Assembly (NCBI GenBank): GCA_913053815.1
Contig: CAJXGK010000101.1
Span: forward strand, 1 to 6,733
DNA: 6,733 nucleotides
DNA from: an uncultured Rhodanobacteraceae bacterium
GTDB lineage: Bacteria; Pseudomonadota; Gammaproteobacteria; Xanthomonadales; Rhodanobacteraceae
Direction of reading: 5' to 3'
This document shows positions 1 to 4,340 of this stretch, in pieces. Made by a program: the position numbers and the translations under genes. The notes under the pieces are model-generated. The model worked only from the letters and a program-made list of their open reading frames with translations. It had not been told where the DNA came from and did not search any database. Numbering within the stretch: position 1 is the stretch's first letter; each line of letters starts with the position of its first letter.

Positions 1-94
1 TCCGTGGATCACTCCACGACTCAATCTTTACCTCACCCTGCACACCATATAAGCCGACGAGACGGCCCATGGGAATGCGCTGAGTCAGGTTCAC
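1..94 (-). CDS. rimM: Ribosome maturation factor RimM, N-terminal part (cut by window edge)
   Basis: RimM assists late 16S rRNA processing and 30S head assembly, binding ribosomal protein uS19. Only about 31 residues are visible. They begin [20 protein letters not shown] and continue [11 protein letters not shown], which fits the N-terminal RimM domain (G-R-[LIV]-V-G-x-x-G-x-x-G-E-[VL]-K). I chose the GTG at 94..92 as start because the conserved QRIPMGR stretch lies upstream of the first ATG (70..68), and because this GTG overlaps the rpsP stop as GTGA, an arrangement typical of translational coupling. A purine-rich GGAAG lies about 16 bases before the GTG, too far for a good ribosome binding site, so coupling to rpsP translation is the likelier entry route. 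The gene follows rpsP as in the common rpsP-rimM-trmD-rplS operon; trmD and rplS would lie outside the window. The family call is firm; the exact start is inferred. Confidence 0.88.
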   Translation of the reverse strand, partial: MNLTQRIPMGRLVGLYGVQGEVKIESWSDPR

Positions 95-342
95 GCTGCA
101 GCGCGTGAAGCTTCCTTGACCAGCGCACGCACCTTATTACTGGGCTGCGCTCCTTTGGCAATCCATGCCTCAACTTTGCTCAGATCGAGCTCGAGACGCT
201 TTTCTTTACCACGGGCAATCGGGTTAAAAAAGCCTATACGCTCAATGCTGCAGCTATCGCGACGCACTCGCTGATCGCACACTACAACATGATAAAAAGG
301 ACGACCCTTGGCACCGCCGCGGGCCAGACGAATCTTGACCAT
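91..342 (-). CDS. rpsP: 30S ribosomal protein bS16
   Basis: bS16 is a primary-binding protein of the 30S body that helps fold 16S rRNA. The 83-residue product has the family's usual length. It starts [20 protein letters not shown], followed by the conserved IERIGFFNP segment (about residues 34-42) and [17 protein letters not shown] (about 52-68). An in-frame extension starting at 387 adds 15 residues, but the family begins at the MVKIRL methionine, so I start at 342. A GGAG lies 11 bases before it. Two cysteines (in VVVCDQ and RDSCSI) are absent from the E. coli protein. The stop overlaps the rimM start by GTGA. The 166 bases upstream hold a TACAAT hexamer (410..405) that could serve as the -10 element. 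It is the first gene of the operon here, as ffh is not next to it. Confidence 0.97.
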   Translation of the reverse strand: MVKIRLARGGAKGRPFYHVVVCDQRVRRDSCSIERIGFFNPIARGKEKRLELDLSKVEAWIAKGAQPSNKVRALVKEASRAAA

Positions 343-404
343 GGTTACAAAAACTCCGTACAGGCACCGGGACACTGCTTGGCCCAAGTGCGGGAAAGTT
401 GAAT

Positions 405-433
405 ATTGTAACGGCTTTCGGGCCGAATAAAAG
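405..433 (-). promoter_or_regulatory. Candidate promoter for rpsP-rimM
   Basis: On the minus strand TACAAT (410..405) matches the sigma70 -10 consensus at five of six positions and would place the transcript start near 398, giving a leader of about 56 bases. The -35 region, in CTTTTATT at about 433..426, is a poor match, so the call rests mainly on the -10 and its position. An imperfect inverted repeat, GGCTTT (413-418) with AAAGCC (430-435), sits between the two elements. Confidence 0.35.
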
Positions 434-492
434 CCCGACCTCGCACCCGTAGTTTGAATTCATCACCGACAGCGTGCCTCTGCCCCTGCTGT

Positions 493-516
493 AATCCTGA
501 TTCAAGCCTCAGGATT
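493..516 (-). terminator. Hairpin spanning the stop codon of the Fe-S carrier gene
   Basis: AATCCTGA (493-500) and TCAGGATT (509-516) form a perfect 8-bp stem with an 8-base loop. The 3' arm on the plus strand contains the TGA stop of the minus-strand gene. No T-run follows on either strand, so this is not a standard intrinsic terminator. It may be a weak or 3'-end-protecting structure, or chance. Confidence 0.25.
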
Positions 517-871
517 GGGGAGTGACGGTAAAGCTCTCGCCACAACCGCAAGCTCCCACGGCATTGGGATTTTGGAAGACAAAGCGGGCATTGATCCCTT
601 CGCGATGGAAATCGATAAAGGTGCCTTCCAGCAACGCAAGATGATCGCGATTCAACACAAAAGGCACCCCTTCCACCTCAACTGCAACATCAGCTTGGTC
701 GAGTGAGTGAGCCAATTCGATCGTATATCCATAGCCCGAACAGCCAGTACGCTTAGCCCCAAAACGCACGGCCAGCGCATCCGGTTCCCGCTTGAGGAAG
801 GTGAGAAAGCGATCTCGCGCAGAACGACTGAGGCGCAGACTCACAGATGCATTCGGTGTGTTCATGTACAC
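509..871 (-). CDS. A-type iron-sulfur cluster carrier (IscA/SufA/HesB family)
   Basis: A-type carriers receive Fe-S clusters from scaffold proteins and pass them to apo-enzymes in the cytoplasm. The three ligand cysteines are present at 44, 108 and 110 of a 120-residue product: RTGCSGYGY, then GACGCGESF near the C-terminus. The 64-residue spacing and CGCG signature are those of IscA. The GTFIDFHREGINARFVFQNPN segment before the last cysteines is closer to IscA/SufA than to ErpA, but I cannot settle the subtype, so I give no symbol. Start: GTG at 871 or ATG at 865 (118 residues). Neither has a clear ribosome binding site, and the conserved part begins after both. It stands alone, without iscS, iscU or suf genes in view, divergent from asnS across 75 bases and 166 bases ahead of rpsP. 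A hairpin overlaps its stop codon. Confidence 0.93.
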   Translation of the reverse strand: MYMNTPNASVSLRLSRSARDRFLTFLKREPDALAVRFGAKRTGCSGYGYTIELAHSLDQADVAVEVEGVPFVLNRDHLALLEGTFIDFHREGINARFVFQNPNAVGACGCGESFTVTPQS

Positions 872-946
872 AGTGTAACGCGGTCACGGCTCGCGTATCA
901 TTGTTAATTCGAAGCAGCACGATATACCCTCACGGAGCTTGCAACA

Positions 947-2344
947 ATGGCGGTACTCAGCGTAAAACAGGCCCTCAGCGGCGCTCAAGTCGGCTCGGAA
1001 ATCACCGTTCGCGGCTGGGTGCGCACCCGTCGTGATTCCAAGGCCGGCCTGTCTTTCGTGCACCTTAGTGATGGTTCCTGCTTCGCCCCCATCCAGATCG
1101 TTGCCTCGGCCTCGCTACCCAACTACACCGAAGCGGTACAGCACCTGACTTCCGGCTGCGCAATTATTGCTGAAGGAACGCTGCTCGCATCACCAGGAAA
1201 AGGCCAGAGTTTCGAGATCAGGGCCCGGCGCATCGAGGTATGCGGATGGGTGGATAACCCGGAAACCTATCCCATTCAGCCCAAGGCCCACTCCCTGGAA
1301 TTTCTTCGTGAAGTAGCTCATTTACGACCCAGGACCAATCTTATCAGTGCCGTAGCGCGAGTCCGGCACACGGCCATGACCGCCATCCACCGCTATCTGT
1401 CCGAGCAGGGCTTTATCTGGGTCAACACGCCGATTATCACCACCTCCGATGCTGAAGGGGCCGGTGAGATGTTCCGGGTCTCCACACTGGACCTGGCTAA
1501 CCTGCCACGCACCCCTTTGGGTAAAGTGGATTTCGGTAAGGATTTTTTCGGCCAAGAGGCCTTCCTGACAGTTTCAGGACAGATCAACGTTGAGGCTTAC
1601 TGCCTGGCCATGAACAAGGTGTATACCTTTGGACCTACTTTTCGAGCCGAAAACTCCAACACGGCGCGGCATCTGGCGGAATTCTGGATGGTCGAACCAG
1701 AAATTGCTTTCGCCGATCTTATCGATGACGCGACCCTCGCGGAGGATTTTCTTAAAGCCATTTTCCGTGCTGTACTGGACGAACGTGGTGACGACATGGC
1801 TTTTTTCGCCCAACGGATCGAAGCCACCGCGCTGACCCGACTGGAAGCCTTTGTCGAAGCCCCTTTCGAGCGTATCGACTATTCCGAGGCGATCACCATC
1901 TTGCAGAAGTCGGCCAAGCACTTCGAGTTCCCGGTTGAGTGGGGCATCGACCTGCAAACCGAGCACGAACGCTACCTGGCCGAAGAACACATTGGCCGAC
2001 CCGTCGTGGTTATGAACTATCCCGAAGCCATCAAGGCCTTTTACATGCGCTTGAACGATGACGGCCGGACTGTCGCTGCCATGGATGTGCTGGCCCCGGG
2101 GATCGGCGAAATCATCGGCGGTAGCCAGCGTGAGGAACGCCTGGATGTCCTGGATCACCGTATCATCCAGTTCGGCCTGGATCCCGGCGACTACACCTGG
2201 TATCGCGATCTACGGCGCTATGGAACCGTACCGCATGCCGGATTTGGTCTGGGCTTTGAGCGTCTGCTCTGCTATATCTGCGGACTGAACAACATCCGCG
2301 ATGCCATCCCCTATCCGCGAACACCGGGACAGGCCAGTTTCTGA
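947..2344 (+). CDS. asnS: Asparaginyl-tRNA synthetase
   Basis: This class II (subclass IIb) synthetase charges tRNA-Asn with asparagine in the cytoplasm using ATP. The 465 residues match the usual bacterial length. The N-terminal OB-fold anticodon-binding domain occupies about residues 1-105 ([22 protein letters not shown]). The catalytic core follows, with HLRPRT at 125-130, motif 2 [15 protein letters not shown] at 232-246, IIGGSQRE at 389-396 and motif 3 [10 protein letters not shown] at 432-441. The serine- and alanine-bearing motif 2 ([11 protein letters not shown]) and the C-terminal [11 protein letters not shown] are typical of AsnRS rather than AspRS or LysRS. The ATG is preceded by GGAG nine bases upstream, which supports this start. 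It is divergent from the Fe-S carrier gene and convergent with arsR. No T-rich terminator follows; the palindromic element downstream may help end its transcript. Its presence shows that Asn-tRNA can be made directly, without relying only on the amidotransferase route. Confidence 0.98.
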   Translation: MAVLSVKQALSGAQVGSEITVRGWVRTRRDSKAGLSFVHLSDGSCFAPIQIVASASLPNYTEAVQHLTSGCAIIAEGTLLASPGKGQSFEIRARRIEVCGWVDNPETYPIQPKAHSLEFLREVAHLRPRTNLISAVARVRHTAMTAIHRYLSEQGFIWVNTPIITTSDAEGAGEMFRVSTLDLANLPRTPLGKVDFGKDFFGQEAFLTVSGQINVEAYCLAMNKVYTFGPTFRAENSNTARHLAEFWMVEPEIAFADLIDDATLAEDFLKAIFRAVLDERGDDMAFFAQRIEATALTRLEAFVEAPFERIDYSEAITILQKSAKHFEFPVEWGIDLQTEHERYLAEEHIGRPVVVMNYPEAIKAFYMRLNDDGRTVAAMDVLAPGIGEIIGGSQREERLDVLDHRIIQFGLDPGDYTWYRDLRRYGTVPHAGFGLGFERLLCYICGLNNIRDAIPYPRTPGQASF

Positions 2345-2479
2345 ATAGGGTTTCCTTCGGTGGCCCCACTCTATACAGTGCCGCCCGTTTGCGGACATGC
2401 AACGTTCGGGGCGACAAGCTTCCGTCCCCCAGCGGGGGTGCCTTGCACCGCGAACCACGGCCATGGACAAGCATGCCGC
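2345..2479. other. Gene-free spacer after asnS
   Basis: No coding sequence is supported here. The only structure seen is a short hairpin, CCCCC (2426-2430) and GGGGG (2434-2438) around a 3-base loop, with no T-run after it. It could slow RNA polymerase leaving asnS, but it is not a recognisable terminator. The spacer runs into the palindromic element. Confidence 0.5.
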
Positions 2480-2642
2480 TACCCATTCGTCATTCCCGCG
2501 CAGGCGGGAATCCAGTAAGAAAAGTCATGACTACGCAGTGGGTAGCCACTATTTTCTGATGGGGCTGTATACGGTAAACAGTCTTGATCTAATGACCTCA
2601 CGCTGGATCCCGGGTCGGCGCCCGGGATGACGTAAATGGGTA
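2480..2642. repeat. MITE/NEMIS-like element with hairpin-forming terminal inverted repeats
   Basis: The left end carries CGTCATTCCCGC followed by GCGGGAATCCAG (2488-2515). The right end is its near inverse, CTGGATCCCGGG then CCCGGGATGACG (2603-2632). Each end is also a hairpin by itself: ATTCCCGC/GCGGGAAT with a 4-base loop (2492-2511) and ATCCCGGG/CCCGGGAT with a 6-base loop (2607-2628). Outside these, TACCCATT (2480-2487) and AATGGGTA (2635-2642) extend the inverted repeat perfectly after a 2-base offset. The core of about 87 bases has no gene. The CGTCATTCCCGC...GCGGGAATCCAG unit is of a kind found dispersed in many proteobacterial genomes, and its translation (minus strand, WIPACAGMT) is a familiar source of false proteins. 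Lying between convergent asnS and arsR, it may act as a bidirectional RNA-end structure. No transposase is encoded; mobility would have to be in trans. Confidence 0.75.
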
Positions 2643-2650
2643 CGCCCGGG

Positions 2651-2998
2651 TCAGCTCGGCCGTTGTTGGGGCGCGCAAGTTTCGATGTGGCCGGCTGTAT
2701 CACAGGATGCCGCCTGATTACGGCAGCAATTTTTGGTCAGATAGTCGATCAAAGCATTCATCGAATCGATATCCGGTGCGTAGTAGATATGTCGTCCGGA
2801 CGGGCGGCGGTGGATGAGTCCGGCTTGGGTAAGTTCTTTCAGATGGAACGACAAGGTGGCATTGGCCAGTCCCAGACGGTCACGAATAGCGCCCACTGTC
2901 AGTCCGTCCGGGCCTTGCTCGATGAGCAGGCGGAATATGGCCAGCCGGGCCTCCTGAGCCAGGGCCGAAAGTATGCTGAGAGCCGTTTCAGTCTGCAT
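2651..2998 (-). CDS. arsR: ArsR-family metalloregulator (arsenic-responsive repressor)
   Basis: This is a 115-residue winged-helix repressor of the ArsR/SmtB family, expected to release DNA when it binds As(III). The DNA-binding part is clear: LTVGAIRDRLGLANATLSFH (33-52), then LKELTQAGLI, with a wing at HRRPSGRHIYYAP. The As(III) site ELCVCDLC of plasmid-type ArsR is absent from the recognition-helix region. Instead cysteines cluster at the C-terminus (C91, C92, C99, C108), resembling the CC-x5-C arrangement known from Acidithiobacillus ferrooxidans ArsR. It lies 65 bases downstream of arsC on the same strand, so the two are probably co-transcribed, with the regulator as the second gene. The ribosome binding site is weak (GGA in CCTGGATACGCATC before the ATG). 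The stop lies only 8 bases from the palindromic repeat. The family is certain; the arsenic specificity is inferred from the cysteines and from arsC. Confidence 0.92.
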   Translation of the reverse strand: MQTETALSILSALAQEARLAIFRLLIEQGPDGLTVGAIRDRLGLANATLSFHLKELTQAGLIHRRPSGRHIYYAPDIDSMNALIDYLTKNCCRNQAASCDTAGHIETCAPQQRPS

Positions 2999-3063
2999 GA
3001 TGCGTATCCAGGTTCTGTTGCTGCCAAGGGCTCGTGCGTGGCCATTGTTCAGGCGGTCTTACT

Positions 3064-3561
3064 TTATGGGTCGGGAAGCTGTCCGATCCGCTTGAGTTCC
3101 TGCAGCAGGGTGGGGGGGGACATGGCTTCGACCGGTATAGCGATCAGGGCCTGCAGGCGTCTCGTGATGTGCCGGTGGGTATGCTGGAACGCTTCGTGCC
3201 GCACCTCCTCATTACCCTGTACGGCCGCTGGGTCGGGTAAGCCCCAGTGACTACGAATGAAATCGCCGAACAGTACGGGGCAGGGTTCGCGGCTGGCGCG
3301 ATCGCACAAGGTGATAACCATATCCAGCACGTACGCATCTGGTTCGACAAAATAATTCCAGGATTTGCTGGACAGGCCGTCAGTCGGTATCCCGGCCGCA
3401 TGCAAGGTGGCGAGGGCCTGGGGATGCACGTGACCGCTAGGTCGGCTGCCGACACTGTAGGCTTCGAAACGTGGACGGCCCAGGGCATTCAGGGTGGCTT
3501 CGGCAAGAATGCTGCGGGCTGAATTCCCGGTGCAGATGAACAGAATACGGCAGGGGCTCAT
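3064..3561 (-). CDS. arsC: Arsenate reductase, low-molecular-weight tyrosine phosphatase type
   Basis: ArsC of this class reduces arsenate to arsenite in the cytoplasm using three cysteines, with electrons from thioredoxin or a similar donor. The 165-residue product opens with the phosphatase P-loop CTGNSARS (C10 to S17, C-x5-R). The resolving pair lies in TLCDRASREPCPV (C86 and C94), and HWGLPDP (105-111) carries the aspartate expected as general acid (D110). The GRPRFEAYSVGS and GLSSKSW segments are typical of arsenate reductases, and the C86/C94 pair argues against a plain tyrosine phosphatase. The start at 3561 gives the standard short N-terminus before the P-loop; the upstream AAGAA is only a weak ribosome binding site. 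It is the first gene of an arsC-arsR unit. No arsenite exporter (ArsB or Acr3) lies in the window, so the arsenite made must be exported by a pump encoded elsewhere. Confidence 0.93.
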   Translation of the reverse strand: MSPCRILFICTGNSARSILAEATLNALGRPRFEAYSVGSRPSGHVHPQALATLHAAGIPTDGLSSKSWNYFVEPDAYVLDMVITLCDRASREPCPVLFGDFIRSHWGLPDPAAVQGNEEVRHEAFQHTHRHITRRLQALIAIPVEAMSPPTLLQELKRIGQLPDP

Positions 3562-3594
3562 GGTTTCTTAACAGCGATGACGGGTTCTTTTGAC

Positions 3595-3614
3595 GTTTCC
3601 ATAATGATAGAAAC
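3595..3614. promoter_or_regulatory. Inverted repeat, candidate ArsR operator
   Basis: The 20-bp imperfect palindrome GTTTCCATAA/TGATAGAAAC matches at 8 of 10 positions per half. It is centred about 43 bases upstream of the arsC start and covers the proposed -10 hexamer. ArsR-family repressors bind AT-rich inverted repeats overlapping promoters, so this is the best operator candidate. The assignment is by position and symmetry only. Confidence 0.45.
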
Positions 3615-3629
3615 ATTAGTGAGTAGCAA
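3601..3629 (-). promoter_or_regulatory. Candidate sigma70 promoter of arsC-arsR
   Basis: On the minus strand TTGCTA (3629..3624, -35, four of six) and CATTAT (3606..3601, -10, four of six) are separated by 17 bases. The transcript would start near 3595 and have a leader of about 34 bases before arsC. The -10 and part of the spacer lie inside the inverted repeat, as expected for simple repression. Confidence 0.45.
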
Positions 3630-4218
3630 GCTTACTTGCCGATCGTGGTGACTCTTGAGGACGGATCATCCGGGCTCGCGCTTCCCCTAGGCTGCTGCCT
3701 TCTCCAGCCAGGGAGACAGTATTTCTGCAGGCTGCCATCACGACTGACCCGCGTAGCGTGCCGGCTGTTATATAGCGATAGAGGGGGCACGAAATATCCA
3801 TGCACTTTTTAGCATTCCGTGCTTGGATTCATCCGGCCCTGCGTATCCGGGGCTCAAGACATGCCTGTTGGGTGGTGCTGAAAGATAACAAGCTTGCGTC
3901 CACCGGCGAGGGACGTGCCCCTGCTTGCACTCGTCTGCGAGAAGGAGCACGCCCGGACATCGCATGAATGGCCGTGATGATCGCGGAGGATTTTGCTAGG
4001 TCCGTGGATTTTCTGAAGGAGGGGCGGCCGGGGTTCACGCCCTGCGGGGGCGTTGGGCGCTGCGGGCGTTCGTCGACAGCCCGTCCCGGGAGCCTGTCCA
4101 GCTTGCGAAGAATCGGTTGCGGTGGCGCGTGACGGCCAATGCGGCCCACTGGGTGACACGCAGGGATGCATGGTATCGCGCTCTCAGAACAGACCAGCCC
4201 CGGCGGCACGCAGGTATT
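3630..4218. other. Long region without a confident gene
   Basis: No recognisable protein family, tRNA or riboswitch was found. Near-repeats occur at GGATCATCCGG (3663-3673) and GGATTCATCCGG (3825-3836). A small stem TCTCC/GGAGA lies near 3702-3718, and GCACG/CGTGC arms bracket about 3787-3821. From 3968 a 54-codon frame starts MAVMIAEDFARSVDFLKEGR and ends at 4132. If one G is restored in the G5 run at 4046-4050, it would continue to 4302 with coding-like third-position GC. This could be a decayed or mis-sequenced small gene of unknown function. Long open frames on the opposite strand are equally unrecognisable. Confidence 0.4.
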
Positions 4219-4239
4219 TTGCGGATCTTAGATCCACAA
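4219..4239. promoter_or_regulatory. 21-bp near-perfect palindrome upstream of the peptidase gene
   Basis: TTGCGGATCT, a central T, then AGATCCACAA: the arms match at 9 of 10 positions. It lies about 100 bases before the peptidase start and about 40 bases upstream of the proposed -35. The size and symmetry suit a dimeric regulator's site. The regulator is unknown, and chance cannot be excluded. Confidence 0.35.
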
Positions 4240-4279
4240 GGCGCCAAACCGGGGTGTCGTTCTTTGGGGTGGTCCCGCA

Positions 4280-4308
4280 TTGCTTACTGCGTGGCGTAGC
4301 GATATGTT
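4280..4308 (+). promoter_or_regulatory. Candidate promoter of the prolyl oligopeptidase gene
   Basis: TTGCTT (4280-4285) and TATGTT (4303-4308) are spaced by 17 bases, matching three and four of six consensus positions. The start would fall near 4315, leaving a leader of about 26 bases that contains the AAGGGAAG ribosome binding site. The consensus match is modest. Confidence 0.35.
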
Positions 4309-4340
4309 CCCCATCTCAGCAATCCAAAGGGAAGCCTCCC

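Noticed and set aside
343..387. Fifteen-residue N-terminal extension of bS16
   Set aside because: The family begins at MVKIRL; the extension is upstream leader and the GGAG ribosome binding site lies inside it.
901..928. TTGTTA and TATACC as an asnS promoter (16-base spacer)
   Set aside because: The transcript would start on the GGAG ribosome binding site at 934-937, leaving it unusable, so I do not call it.
1574..2158. Minus-strand 194-residue frame
   Set aside because: It is antisense to the asnS catalytic domain, which is intact and full length.
2426..2438. CCCCC/GGGGG hairpin as an asnS terminator
   Set aside because: Stem of five pairs with a 3-base loop and no following T-run; noted only in the spacer entry.
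2479..2703. Minus-strand 74-residue frame containing WIPACAGMT and VIPGADPGSS
   Set aside because: It is the translation of the palindromic repeat ends, a well-known source of false proteins.
2636..3250. Plus-strand 204-residue frame
   Set aside because: It runs antisense through arsR and arsC, both of which have clear family motifs; it has no recognisable domain.
3680..3760. Stem-rich stretch considered as a riboswitch or small RNA
   Set aside because: No conserved box of the cobalamin, TPP, glycine or c-di-GMP classes was seen, and the stems are only about five base pairs.
3829..4209. Minus-strand 126- and 105-residue frames in the gene-free stretch
   Set aside because: Proline- and arginine-rich composition, no ribosome binding site, no recognisable family, and two overlapping open frames, as expected in GC-rich non-coding DNA.
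4053..4340. TTG-started 96-residue extension of the peptidase
   Set aside because: It would bury the signal peptide internally, crosses the candidate promoter and palindrome, and has no ribosome binding site; ATG 4341 has one.
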